From contig NZ_LMEW01000012.1 in assembly GCF_001426525.1 (NCBI RefSeq), positions 394,332 to 458,331 on the forward strand: DNA of 64,000 bases, written 5' to 3'. This document shows, in pieces, positions 1 to 8,739 of this stretch (its first letter is position 1; each line of letters begins with the position of its first letter). This DNA comes from Massilia sp. Root133. GTDB taxonomy: Bacteria > Pseudomonadota > Gammaproteobacteria > Burkholderiales > Burkholderiaceae_D. A program made the position numbers and the translations under genes. The notes under the pieces were generated by a model, which worked only from the letters and a program-made list of their open reading frames with translations, was not told where the DNA came from and did not search any database.

Positions 1-2
1 GT

Positions 3-614
<612 letters not shown>

Positions 615-625
615 TCAAATAGCCC

Positions 626-654
626 TTCCGTTTTCGCGGGAGGCCGTCTATAAT
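626..654 (+). promoter_or_regulatory. Promoter of the first tRNA-Ser
   Basis: A perfect -10 hexamer TATAAT lies at 649-654, with a weak -35 (TTCCGT, 626-631) 17 bp upstream. The tRNA begins 33 bp after the -10. The -10 and the following CGGCCTCACGCG block are duplicated in front of the second tRNA copy, so the promoter was copied with the gene. Confidence 0.6.
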
Positions 655-686
655 GCGGCCTCACGCGCACAAGCGACCGGTTACCA

Positions 687-776
<90 letters not shown>

Positions 777-781
777 AGATT

Positions 782-818
782 AAAAACAAAAGGCTCCCAT
801 CGGGAGCCTTTTGTTTTT
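782..818 (+). terminator. Intrinsic terminator after tRNA-Ser
   Basis: A 17-bp perfect hairpin (AAAAACAAAAGGCTCCC, loop ATC, GGGAGCCTTTTGTTTTT) starts 6 nt after the tRNA CCA end. Its 3' side provides the U-rich tract and its A-rich 5' side makes it potentially bidirectional. Confidence 0.9.
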
Positions 819-865
819 GGTGGAGAGAGCAGGGCGCCTGCGCGCCCTGCGCGGTGGGATTCGAA
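818..865 (-). other. Degenerate tRNA-Ser 3'-end fragment, opposite orientation
   Basis: Read on the minus strand this stretch has a T-arm-like TTCGAATCCCACC (865-853) and an acceptor-like CTCTCC ending near 820, with a GC-rich hairpin between them. It faces the intact tRNA across the terminator. A counterpart exists in the other arm at 3568-3614. I read it as a decayed tRNA tail from an older inverted duplication; it cannot be a functional tRNA. Confidence 0.5.
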
Positions 866-1115
866 GGACTGGGCTTGCGAGCCGGATTGAGCTGCGCTCA
901 ATCCTCTTCGAATCGCCCATCTGCCGTCCGCAACGCGGACGGCCCCGCGCGCCGAGGGCGCGCGCTGCAAAGCCCGCAAAGCCCGCGCCGCTAACACAGC
1001 CTCCAAAAATCCTTCAACAATCTGCATATTGCTAGCAATTTTCCGCCAATAGCTATCCGCAAGGAATAAGACTTTTCTACCCTGCAGGTTTATCAGAAAT
1101 ACCTGGAGGAGATCC

Positions 1116-2432
1116 ATGAAAGCCTTGTCCACGCTGTCTGCCGCATTGCTCGCGGCGTTGCTCGCCGGTTGCGGCGGTGGCGGCGGTTCCGCATCGCCGG
1201 CGACCGCGCCGGTTGCCGTCACGCCAGCACCCGCTCCCGCACCCGCACCGGCGCCCGCACCCGCACCCACGCCCGCACCGACCGCAGGCACATACCCAAG
1301 CTACAACACGAATCCCCTCCCGGCCGACATGTCGGGCATGTCGCACGACGCCCGGCAGATCGCGGCATCGGTCCGCATCGGCTTCAACATCGGCAACACG
1401 ATGGAAGCCATCGGCGGCGAAACGGCCTGGGGCAATCCGCTGATCACGAATGAGCTCATCCAGACCGTCAAGAAAGCCGGCTTCAACGCGATCCGCCTGC
1501 CCGTGGCGTGGGACCAGTACGCGGACCAGAAGACGGGCCAGATCAGCGCCACCTGGCTCGCCCGCGTGAAACAGGTTGTTCAGTATTGTGTCGACAACGA
1601 TATGTACGTTCTGGTCAACATCCACTGGGACGGCGGCTGGTTGGAAAAGAACATCACGCCCGAGAAGAAGGATGCCGTGAATGCCAAGCAGAAGGCATAT
1701 TGGGAACAGATCGCGACCACGCTGCGCGATTTCGACGACCACGTGATGTTCGCCAGCGCCAACGAACCGGCGACGGGCAACGAGCAGAACACCGACGTGC
1801 CGACGCTGAAAACGGCGGTCGCCGTCCTGCAGAGCTATCACCAGACCTTCGTCGACGCCGTGCGCTCCACTGGCGGCCGCAACGCCTACCGCGTGCTGGT
1901 CGTGCAGGCCCCGGAGACGAATATCGACCTGCTGGTGAAATACATGCCGACGCTGCCGGCCGACAAGGTGGCTGGCCGGATGATGGCCGAGATCCACTTC
2001 TATGCGCCATTCAATTTCGCGCTGATGAACAAGGATGAATCCTGGGGCAAACAGGCTTATTACTGGGGCGCGGGCAACCACTCGACGACGGATACCGACC
2101 GTAATCCGACGTGGGGCGAGGAAGACTACGTCGATGCGCAATTCGCCAGCCTGAAGACGGCATTCGTCGACAAGGGCATTCCGGTCCTGCTCGGCGAATT
2201 CGCTGCCCAGCGTCGCACGAACCTGACGGGCGACTCGCTGGCGCTGCACCTCAAGTCGCGCAACTACTACCACACCTACGTCGTCAAGAAGGCCCGCGCC
2301 AACGGCGTGCTGCCGTTCTTCTGGGACGTCGGCGCACCGGACGACCAGTCGGGCAGCATCTTCGACCGCCGCACGTACCAGGTGCGCGGCCAGGCGACAC
2401 TGGATGCGTTGATGGCGGGCCTCGCACCCTGA
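1116..2432 (+). CDS. GH5-family endoglucanase (cellulase), lipoprotein
   Basis: Predicted secreted glycoside hydrolase of family GH5, probably cleaving beta-1,4-glucans at the outer membrane or cell surface. The N-terminus is a lipoprotein signal with lipobox LAGC (Cys19), followed by a glycine run and a long Pro-Ala linker (about residues 36-56). The catalytic barrel follows. The acid/base is Glu217 in SANEPA and the nucleophile is Glu361 in LLGEF; NIHWDGGW near 168-175 is also typical of GH5. A strong GGAGGAG ribosome site precedes the ATG. At 438 aa no carbohydrate-binding module is evident. With the following dehydrogenase it is enclosed by inverted tRNA-bearing repeats. The family is clear; the exact substrate (cellulose, xyloglucan or mixed-linkage glucan) is not. 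Confidence 0.9.
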   Translation: MKALSTLSAALLAALLAGCGGGGGSASPATAPVAVTPAPAPAPAPAPAPAPTPAPTAGTYPSYNTNPLPADMSGMSHDARQIAASVRIGFNIGNTMEAIGGETAWGNPLITNELIQTVKKAGFNAIRLPVAWDQYADQKTGQISATWLARVKQVVQYCVDNDMYVLVNIHWDGGWLEKNITPEKKDAVNAKQKAYWEQIATTLRDFDDHVMFASANEPATGNEQNTDVPTLKTAVAVLQSYHQTFVDAVRSTGGRNAYRVLVVQAPETNIDLLVKYMPTLPADKVAGRMMAEIHFYAPFNFALMNKDESWGKQAYYWGAGNHSTTDTDRNPTWGEEDYVDAQFASLKTAFVDKGIPVLLGEFAAQRRTNLTGDSLALHLKSRNYYHTYVVKKARANGVLPFFWDVGAPDDQSGSIFDRRTYQVRGQATLDALMAGLAP

Positions 2433-2451
2433 TTGCGCTAGACTGGCGGTC

Positions 2452-3444
2452 ATGAAAACCGCCATCTTCAGCACCCGTCCGTACGATAAATCGATGCTGT
2501 CGGACGCCAACCGGGAAGCCGGCCACGACCTGCGCTTCCTGGAAGACCGCCTGACGCCGTCGACGGTCGCGCTCGCCGCAGGCTGCGCGGCCGTCTGCGT
2601 CTTCGTCAACGACGCTGTCGACGCAGAGGTCCTCGCGCTGCTCGCCCGGCAGGGCACGCGCCTGGTGGCGACGCGCTCCACCGGCTACAACCACATCGAC
2701 GTTCCCGCGGCGGAGCGGCTCGGCATCGCCGTCGTGCGCGTGACCGACTATTCGCCGCATTCGGTGGCGGAATTCGCGGTGGGCCTGCTGCTGGCCGTGA
2801 ACCGCAAGATCGCCCGCGCGAGCGCCCGCACGCGCGACGGCAACTTCGACCTGCACGGCCTGATGGGCTTCGACCTGCACGGCAAGACCGTGGGGGTGAT
2901 CGGTACGGGCAAGATCGGCACGATCTTCGCCCGCATCATGACCGGCTTCGGCTGCACGGTGGTCGGCCATGACCGCTACCCGTCGCCCGCGTTCGAGGCG
3001 CTGGGCGGGCGCTACGCCACCATCGACGAGCTGCTGGACTGCAGCGACGTCGTCTCGCTGCACTGCCCGCTGACGGAAGAGACGCGCCACATCGTGAACG
3101 CGGCATCGCTGGCGCGGGCGAAGCGGGGCGGCATCCTCGTGAACACGAGCCGCGGCGGGCTGGTCGACACGGAGGCCGCGATTGCCGCGCTGAAGACGGG
3201 GCAGCTGGGCGGCCTCGCGATCGACGTGTACGAGCAGGAAGCGAGCCTGTTCTTCCAGGATCTGTCGTCGACGATCATCACCGACGACGTGATCCAGCGG
3301 CTGGTGTCGTTTCCGAACGTGATCGTCACCGGGCACCAGGCGTTTTTCACGGTGGAGGCGATCGGGCAGATCATGCGGACGACCATCGAGAGTTTGACGG
3401 CGTTCGAGCAGGGGAGGGAGCTGGTCAACCTCGTTCGTGAGTAA
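2452..3444 (+). CDS. ldhA: D-lactate dehydrogenase-like 2-hydroxyacid dehydrogenase
   Basis: Cytoplasmic NAD-dependent D-isomer-specific 2-hydroxyacid dehydrogenase, best matching fermentative D-lactate dehydrogenase (pyruvate + NADH to D-lactate). The 330-aa length is normal. The Rossmann nucleotide-binding motif is VGVIGTGKIG. The catalytic Arg lies in NTSRGGLVD, the Glu in DVYEQE and the His in VTGHQAFF. The insert with paired Phe (SLFFQDLSS) is typical of LdhA. The ATG lies 20 bp after the endoglucanase stop, so the two may be co-transcribed. The gene ends just before the right inverted-repeat arm. Family confidence is high; the symbol rests on resemblance. Confidence 0.88.
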   Translation: MKTAIFSTRPYDKSMLSDANREAGHDLRFLEDRLTPSTVALAAGCAAVCVFVNDAVDAEVLALLARQGTRLVATRSTGYNHIDVPAAERLGIAVVRVTDYSPHSVAEFAVGLLLAVNRKIARASARTRDGNFDLHGLMGFDLHGKTVGVIGTGKIGTIFARIMTGFGCTVVGHDRYPSPAFEALGGRYATIDELLDCSDVVSLHCPLTEETRHIVNAASLARAKRGGILVNTSRGGLVDTEAAIAALKTGQLGGLAIDVYEQEASLFFQDLSSTIITDDVIQRLVSFPNVIVTGHQAFFTVEAIGQIMRTTIESLTAFEQGRELVNLVRE

Positions 3445-3567
3445 GGAGCGGAACTGCGCGCTTTGCAGCGCGCGCCCCCGGCGCGCGGGGCCGTCCGCGT
3501 TGCGGGCGGCAGATGGGCGCTTCGGAGAGGATTGAGCGCAGCTCAATCCGGCTTGCAAGCCCAGCCC

Positions 3568-3614
3568 TTCGAATCCCACCGCGCAAGGCGCGCAGGCGCC
3601 TTGCTCTCTCCGCC
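3568..3614 (+). other. Degenerate tRNA-Ser 3'-end fragment
   Basis: The plus strand reads TTCGAATCCCACC (3568-3580), then a GC-rich hairpin, then CTCTCTCCGCCA (3603-3614), which is the T-arm and acceptor/CCA end of tRNA-Ser without the rest of the molecule. It faces the intact minus-strand tRNA across a shared terminator. It mirrors the fragment at 818-865 and is a remnant, not a gene. Confidence 0.5.
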
Positions 3615-3648
3615 AAAACAAAAAAGGCCCCGATGGGGCCTTGTTTGT
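3615..3648 (-). terminator. Intrinsic terminator of the second tRNA-Ser
   Basis: On the minus strand AAGGCCCC-ATC-GGGGCCTT is followed by TTTTGTTTT, 3 nt after the tRNA 3' end. The layout matches the other arm but the stem sequence differs, so compensatory changes have kept the hairpin. Confidence 0.85.
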
Positions 3649-3740
<92 letters not shown>

Positions 3741-3779
3741 TGGTAACTTTTATCATGCGGTCGTTTCGCGTGAGGCCGA

Positions 3780-3808
3780 ATTATAGACGGTGGGTAAGAG
3801 AATCGCAA
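3780..3808 (-). promoter_or_regulatory. Promoter of the second tRNA-Ser
   Basis: On the minus strand a consensus-like pair is visible: -35 TTGCGA (3808-3803), 17-bp spacer, -10 TATAAT (3785-3780). The -10 context GTCTATAAT and CGGCCTCACGCG are shared with the first copy; the -35 lies just outside the repeat and is better than that of the first copy. Confidence 0.7.
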
Positions 3809-3949
3809 GCGTCGCCTGTGTGTCTTGCAAACCCACCCCCCGCAGGGAGGGACTACCCCCCGATAACCCGATCGGAGTATTGTCCGCCCACCCCATCCGC
3901 GTAACACTTCCTCCATCGAAATTTAACCTTTCACCGACTGGAGAAGTCA

Positions 3950-5191
3950 ATGCCCGCCACCCGCGTCGTCGTCACCGGCTACGGAGCCGTCTCCGCATTA
4001 GGAGAAAGCGTCCCGGACATCTGGAACGCGATCATGAATTACCGCGTCGGTTACCAACTGACCGAATTCCCCGACCCCAAGATCCACGCCCGCTACTTCA
4101 GCTTCATGGAAGACAGGCGCCAGCGCTACGCCGGCTTCCCGAAAGCTGTGCTGAAAATGCTGCCGACGTTCGCGAAGAACGCCTTGATCGCCTCGCGCGA
4201 AGCGATGCAGATGGCCTTCGGCAGCGCCGACGATGTGCAGCAGTTCGCGACGTCCCCGTTCGACGTCGGCGCCATCATCGGCACGGGCTGGGGCGGCATG
4301 GACTCGGTCAACGACAACAACAACGATTACCGCGAGAGCGGCCTGTCGTCGTCGTTCGCCACCCTGATGTCCATGCACAGCATCGCCACGGCCGCCGTCG
4401 CGCTGAACTGGAACCTGCGCGGCTACCAGAACACGCCGGTCGCCGCCTGCGCGACGGGCACCATCGCCATCGGCGACGCGTATCAAGTCATCAAGTCCGG
4501 CCGCGCGAAGGTGATGCTCGCCGGCGGCAGCGAATCGCTGAAGGAGACGTTCAACGTCTGGTCGATCGACGTCATCCAGGCGCTGAGCAAGGAACAGCAC
4601 GACGTGCGCCGCGCCTGCTGCCCGTTCAGCGCACGGCGCAGCGGCTTCGTGCTGGCCGAAGGCGCGGCCGTGCTGTGCCTGGAAGAGCGTGAGCATGCGC
4701 TGGCGCGCGGCGCCACGATCCTCGGCGAGATCACGGGCTACGGCAATTACTCGGACGCGTACGACATGACGGCGCCCGCCGACGACCTGCGTGCACGCCA
4801 CATGGCGGTCGTGCAGGCCGTCGGCCAGGCACCGCAGCGCATCGGCTACATCAACCTGCACGGCACGTCCACGCCGATCAACGACGTCAACGAGACGAAC
4901 ACGATCAAGTCGGCGTTCGGCGACGGCGCGGCCGGCATCCCGATGTCGAGCACCAAGTCGTACACGGGCCACCTGATCGGCGCGGCCGGTGCGCTGGAGA
5001 CGATCTTCTGCCTGAAGACGCTGGAGACGGGCATCATCCCCGCCACGATCCACATGGACGAAGCCGATCCCGCGTGCGACCTCGATTACACGCCGAACGA
5101 ACACCGGCAGGTGGAACGGATCGACGCGGCCCTCAACGTCAGCTTCGGCTTCGGCGGTGCCAACAGCGCCCTCGTCGTCGAGCGCGCGTAA
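3950..5191 (+). CDS. Beta-ketoacyl-ACP synthase (KAS II/FabF-like) of a biosynthetic cluster
   Basis: Condensing enzyme that would extend an acyl-ACP with malonyl-ACP. The triad is complete: Cys167 in AACATGT, His304 in LHGTSTPIND and His341 in STKSYTGHLIGAAG. The length (413 aa) matches FabF. It differs from housekeeping FabF in its first 160 residues (long KIHARYFSFMEDRRQRYAGFPK segment and NDNNNDYRESG), suggesting a specialised paralogue. It is the first gene of a co-directional set of eight, with the dehydratase gene starting 10 bp downstream. An AGTC/GGAGAAGTCA ribosome site precedes the ATG. No acyltransferase or enoyl reductase is nearby, so malonyl-ACP probably comes from primary metabolism. 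Function in fatty-acyl or polyene elongation is inferred. Confidence 0.88.
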   Translation: MPATRVVVTGYGAVSALGESVPDIWNAIMNYRVGYQLTEFPDPKIHARYFSFMEDRRQRYAGFPKAVLKMLPTFAKNALIASREAMQMAFGSADDVQQFATSPFDVGAIIGTGWGGMDSVNDNNNDYRESGLSSSFATLMSMHSIATAAVALNWNLRGYQNTPVAACATGTIAIGDAYQVIKSGRAKVMLAGGSESLKETFNVWSIDVIQALSKEQHDVRRACCPFSARRSGFVLAEGAAVLCLEEREHALARGATILGEITGYGNYSDAYDMTAPADDLRARHMAVVQAVGQAPQRIGYINLHGTSTPINDVNETNTIKSAFGDGAAGIPMSSTKSYTGHLIGAAGALETIFCLKTLETGIIPATIHMDEADPACDLDYTPNEHRQVERIDAALNVSFGFGGANSALVVERA

Positions 5192-5201
5192 GGAGAGGGC
5201 A

Positions 5202-6041
5202 ATGCAGACCGCACAACACCTGGCCGCCGCGCCGACGCCGCTGAACCTGTCGTTCGACATGCCCGCGGTGGAGCAGTGGGCGCAGTTTTCCAGCGACCGC
5301 AATCCGATCCACTTCGACCTCGCGCACGCCAGGGCGGCCGGCCTCGATGCGCTGATCGTCCACGGCATGCTTGCGATGATGCCGATGAAGGAAGCTGCGG
5401 CGCAGGCCGTCGCGCCGGACGGCTGGATGAAGTTCCGCACCCTGCTGCGCAACCCCATCGCGCACGACCGCGACGTCGTCTTCACGACCAAGCCGGCGGC
5501 CGGCGGCATCGCGTTCCGGCTCCACGGGATGGACGGAAAAGCCGCGGCCGGCAAGCTCGAACACTTCCGCGGCACGTACGGGCGCGCGGGCGACCCGTCG
5601 GGCCAGCTGCAGGGCGACACGCCGCGCGGCAAGCCCTTGGAACGCGCCCATCTCGACCGCTTCTTCGCCACGTACCCGCACGTGCGCGAGCGCTGGATCG
5701 CGCTTGACGCCGTCGTGTTTTCCGAATTCATGCGCTCGCGGCTGCACGTCCTCGAACGCCTGGCGCACGCCCACATGCTGCGCCTGTCCGGCGGCGCGCC
5801 GGCGTCGCGGGTCGTCGTGCAATCGAGCCACACGGTCACGTTCGACGCGGCGTTCTTCGATGCGCCGCACGATGCGGACCAGTGGAATCAACTGCATCAC
5901 GCCTTGCTCACGCCCGAATTGCTCGCCAGCGGCAATCAGGTCGGCGGCGTCGTCGCGCTGCCGGTCCTGTGTGCGGGCCGTCTCGTCATGCTGGTGGAAG
6001 TCGGCCTGGTCGCCAGGTTCGACACCGATATCCCTAACTAA
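5202..6041 (+). CDS. MaoC-like (hot-dog fold) dehydratase
   Basis: Predicted (R)-3-hydroxyacyl dehydratase or enoyl hydratase acting on thioesters. The N-terminal hydratase signature FSSDRNPIHFDLAHARAAG, followed by IVHGMLAM, contains the catalytic Asp and His of the MaoC family. The 279-aa length suggests a double hot-dog protein: a second, weaker domain lies around residues 150-270. The ATG at 5202 has AGGAGAGG just upstream; an alternative in-frame ATG at 5157 would overlap the ketosynthase and lacks a ribosome site. It supplies the dehydration step between FabG-type reduction and the next condensation. The substrate may be ACP- or CoA-bound; the adjacent ACP favours ACP. Confidence 0.82.
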   Translation: MQTAQHLAAAPTPLNLSFDMPAVEQWAQFSSDRNPIHFDLAHARAAGLDALIVHGMLAMMPMKEAAAQAVAPDGWMKFRTLLRNPIAHDRDVVFTTKPAAGGIAFRLHGMDGKAAAGKLEHFRGTYGRAGDPSGQLQGDTPRGKPLERAHLDRFFATYPHVRERWIALDAVVFSEFMRSRLHVLERLAHAHMLRLSGGAPASRVVVQSSHTVTFDAAFFDAPHDADQWNQLHHALLTPELLASGNQVGGVVALPVLCAGRLVMLVEVGLVARFDTDIPN

Positions 6042-6057
6042 TCAACGGAGGTAACAA

Positions 6058-6309
6058 ATGAATGTAGCCGAATTCCTGCAGGATGCGATCGTGGAACTGA
6101 AGGACGTCGACGAGTCGGCGCTCGTCCCGGCGCTGACGTTCGAGGAACTGGAACTGGACAGCCTGGATTACGTGGAAATCCAGCTGCGCATCAAGAAAAA
6201 ATTCAAGGTCGAGATCACGCCGGACCTGTTCGCAGCGGGCCAGTTGAAGAACCTGGGCGACCTGTACGCCTACATCGAGGCGAACCAGCCGCAGGCGGCG
6301 GTGGCGTGA
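6058..6309 (+). CDS. Acyl carrier protein
   Basis: An 83-aa carrier protein that would hold the growing chain on a phosphopantetheine arm. The attachment Ser35 lies in LELDSLDYVEIQ, the standard DSL motif at the start of helix II. The helix III region (LKNLGDLYAYIE) is also typical. It starts 17 bp after the dehydratase with a GGAGG site, and its TGA overlaps the next ATG by one base (TGATG), implying translational coupling. It is clearly different from a housekeeping AcpP (FEELELDSLDY; basic IKKKFKVEI), consistent with a dedicated pathway ACP. No phosphopantetheinyl transferase is in view. Confidence 0.9.
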   Translation: MNVAEFLQDAIVELKDVDESALVPALTFEELELDSLDYVEIQLRIKKKFKVEITPDLFAAGQLKNLGDLYAYIEANQPQAAVA

Positions 6310-7202
6310 TGACCGGCCAACCGCCCATCATCCCGCTCAGCCCGCGCGGCCGGCTCGGCGTGGAGACCCTGATCGAAAAATCGCATGCCGCGCCCATGGA
6401 CCTGAACCAGGTCGTGCCGTGGCGGACGGGTGTCGATCGCCAGGGCGTGCCCAAGAAGATGGAGCACTGCTGGATCTACGGCACGCCGTGGTTCGACGCG
6501 CTGACGGACGCGCAACGCCACGAGGTGCTGTGGCTGGAAAACGCGCGCGACGTGTCGATGTTCATCCTGCTCGAACAGACGCTGCCGCCCCTGTACATGG
6601 GCTACCTGAATGCCCACGCGGATGCGCTGGCGCCGGACGTGCGCGAATACCTGATGATCTTCTCGAAAGAGGAAATCATGCACACGCTGATGTTCCGGCG
6701 CTATATGAAGGTGGCGCGGCTGCCCCTGTTCGGCGCACCGGACGGCCTGCACGAGATGCTGACCGTGCAGCTGCCGAAGATGCATCCGGTGGCCGGCATC
6801 ATCGCGACCTTGCTGCTCGAATGGGTGGCCGAGCTGTCGGCGATGTTCGTGTCGCAGGACGACGTCGTCGAGCCGCTGACGCGCGAGATGTTCTACCAGC
6901 ACCACCTGGAGGAGGCGCGCCACATCGCGTTCGGCCGCTGGGTCGGCGAGTCGTTCTTCGAGCATGCGCCGGACGAACAGGCGACGCAGATGCGCCAGAT
7001 GATGCGCGGCCTGATGGCGCGGCTCGTCCCGCAGTTCACGTACAACCCGGAGATCGCGCGCCACACGTCGTTCGCGTTTCCGATCGCCTGCGGCGACCAG
7101 TCCGCGATCGACGCCGTGCGCTACTCGGAACGGAGCCTGGCGCTCAACGACAAGCGCTTCGCGCCGCTGTACGCCTGGCTGCGCAAGGTGGGAGTCTCGT
7201 GA
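6309..7202 (+). CDS. AurF-like non-heme diiron oxygenase
   Basis: Predicted four-helix diiron oxygenase of the AurF (p-aminobenzoate N-oxygenase) superfamily. Candidate iron ligands are Glu89 (LLEQTLPPL), Glu122/His125 (KEEIMH), Glu171 or Glu175 (LLEWVAELS), and His199, Glu202 and His205 (HHLEEARH). The length of about 297 aa matches the family. Known members oxidise amines to nitro groups or perform hydroxylation on carrier-bound substrates; here the neighbouring ACP and ferredoxin suggest oxidation of an ACP-bound chain. The start codon overlaps the ACP stop; a GTG three bases earlier is an alternative. Family assignment rests on the ligand pattern; chemistry is not predictable from sequence alone. 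Confidence 0.78.
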   Translation: MTGQPPIIPLSPRGRLGVETLIEKSHAAPMDLNQVVPWRTGVDRQGVPKKMEHCWIYGTPWFDALTDAQRHEVLWLENARDVSMFILLEQTLPPLYMGYLNAHADALAPDVREYLMIFSKEEIMHTLMFRRYMKVARLPLFGAPDGLHEMLTVQLPKMHPVAGIIATLLLEWVAELSAMFVSQDDVVEPLTREMFYQHHLEEARHIAFGRWVGESFFEHAPDEQATQMRQMMRGLMARLVPQFTYNPEIARHTSFAFPIACGDQSAIDAVRYSERSLALNDKRFAPLYAWLRKVGVS

Positions 7203-8713
7203 TGGACGCCGGCAGCCGTTGGGACGCGATCTGCGTCGGCGCCGGCATCACCAGCCTCGCGTTCGGCGCGCAGGTAGTGAAGCGGCATCCCGGCGCGCGC
7301 ATCCTCGTCATCGACAAGCACGGCGTGCCGGGCGGGTATGCGACCGTGTTCCGGCGCCCGAAGGCGGGCGCCGCCTTCGACTGCAGCCTGCACAAGCTGA
7401 GCGGCATGGGGGAGGGCGGCAATCTGCGCCGGATCTTCGCCGACCTCGGGCTCGACGGGGAACTGGGCCTGAAGGTGCCGGCCGATTATTTCGAGGCTTG
7501 CCTGCCCGGCGGGTCCATCCGCTTCGGCAACGGCGTCGATGCCTTCCGCCAGGCGTTGCAGGACCGCTTCCCGCACGAGCGCGCGGGCCTGGACCGCTTC
7601 TTCGACGAGGTGGCCGTCCACGGCCGCAACGGCTACCACCAGTTCCAGATGATGGACGGAACCTTCGAGCCGGACTTCGCGCAGCTGCGCTACGCTCACA
7701 AGCATTTGAAACACGTGACGCTGGCGCAGGCGCTGGCCGAACGCATCAACGATCCGTGGCTGCGCGAGATCCTCGCCGCCACCGGCATCTACGTGGGGGG
7801 CTTCGCGGAAGACCTGGGCTACCTGTACTTCCTGCACGTGGTGTACGCGACGCTCACGCAAGGCAATGCCTACGTCGAAGGCGCGTCGCAGCGCCTGTCG
7901 GACGTGCTCGCGCGCCGCATCGTCGCGGCCGGCGGCCAGGTGCTGCTGGGGACCGCGGTCCGCAAGATCATCGGCGACGACGCCGGCAAGGTACGCGGCG
8001 TGACGACGGCGAAAGGCGATTTCTACGCGGACCGCGTGTACCTGAACGCGGCGCCGCACTACGCGCTGCGCACCCTGTTCGACGACCAGCCGGCGTTGGG
8101 CCCCGTATGGCGCAAGCTGGACAACCTGAAGCCGTCGCGCTCGACGACGACCGTGTACCTGACGACGGACGCGGCGCCGGCGGACCTGGGCCTGTCCAGC
8201 ACGGAGACGATGGTATTCGCGTGCGGCGCCGACGCGAGCCGCGCGGCACGCGCAGGCTGCGCAAGCGACGAGGCGTGCGAGCGGGCCTACTGGCGCGACA
8301 GCGTCATGGAGGTCACGAACTACCACGCGCTCGATCCGGACGGCGGGCGCATCGTCTGCCTCAACGTGCTGGATGCGATGGCGCACTGGCCGGAGCGCCG
8401 CTCGCCCGCGTACAAGCTGAAGAAGGCACGCGCGCTGAACGTGCTGCTCGAGCGGTTGTATGCCGCGAAACCGGGCTTGCGCGGGCATGTCGTGTACACG
8501 GAAGTGTCGACGCCGCGCACGTACGAGCGTTTTACCAACAACACGGACGGCGCCGGGTATGGCGCGATGGTGGGGACGGACTTGTCCGGCCACGTATTCC
8601 ACCACGCGTTCCCGATCGCGGGCGTCCATTTTCTCAGCGCCTGGGTCGCCGGCCCCAGTTACGAGGCGGCATTCGGGTATGCGGAAATGAAGGCGAAACA
8701 ATGGGCAGCTTAG
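7202..8713 (+). CDS. CrtI-like FAD-dependent oxidoreductase/isomerase
   Basis: About 503-aa flavoprotein of the phytoene desaturase/carotenoid isomerase (CrtI/CrtISO) type. The N-terminal dinucleotide-binding motif is ICVGAGITSLAFGAQV with a following VIDKHGVPGGYATVFRR. The C-terminal FAD-binding end contains AGYGAMVGTD and FLSAWVAGPSYEAAFGYAE. Family members oxidise or isomerise conjugated polyene chains, usually membrane-associated. The ATG overlaps the preceding TGA (TGATG), so it is coupled to the diiron oxygenase. No phytoene synthase or other carotenoid gene is in the window, so a carotenoid role is unlikely; a polyene acyl chain made by the neighbouring enzymes is a more natural substrate. 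That last step is inference. Confidence 0.8.
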   Translation: MDAGSRWDAICVGAGITSLAFGAQVVKRHPGARILVIDKHGVPGGYATVFRRPKAGAAFDCSLHKLSGMGEGGNLRRIFADLGLDGELGLKVPADYFEACLPGGSIRFGNGVDAFRQALQDRFPHERAGLDRFFDEVAVHGRNGYHQFQMMDGTFEPDFAQLRYAHKHLKHVTLAQALAERINDPWLREILAATGIYVGGFAEDLGYLYFLHVVYATLTQGNAYVEGASQRLSDVLARRIVAAGGQVLLGTAVRKIIGDDAGKVRGVTTAKGDFYADRVYLNAAPHYALRTLFDDQPALGPVWRKLDNLKPSRSTTTVYLTTDAAPADLGLSSTETMVFACGADASRAARAGCASDEACERAYWRDSVMEVTNYHALDPDGGRIVCLNVLDAMAHWPERRSPAYKLKKARALNVLLERLYAAKPGLRGHVVYTEVSTPRTYERFTNNTDGAGYGAMVGTDLSGHVFHHAFPIAGVHFLSAWVAGPSYEAAFGYAEMKAKQWAA

Positions 8714-8739
8714 TCGCTCGTGTATCGGGAGGCGTCCTG

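Noticed and set aside
1229..1290. Short tandem DNA repeat as mobile or CRISPR-like array
   Set aside because: It only encodes the Pro-Ala linker of the endoglucanase; the units are 6 bp and in frame.
3998..5839. A 613-codon antisense frame over the ketosynthase and dehydratase genes
   Set aside because: Composition is typical of a shadow frame and it spans the junction of two well-supported genes.
7202..8713. Carotenoid biosynthesis locus
   Set aside because: Although the flavoprotein is CrtI-like, there is no phytoene synthase, GGPP synthase or cyclase in the window.
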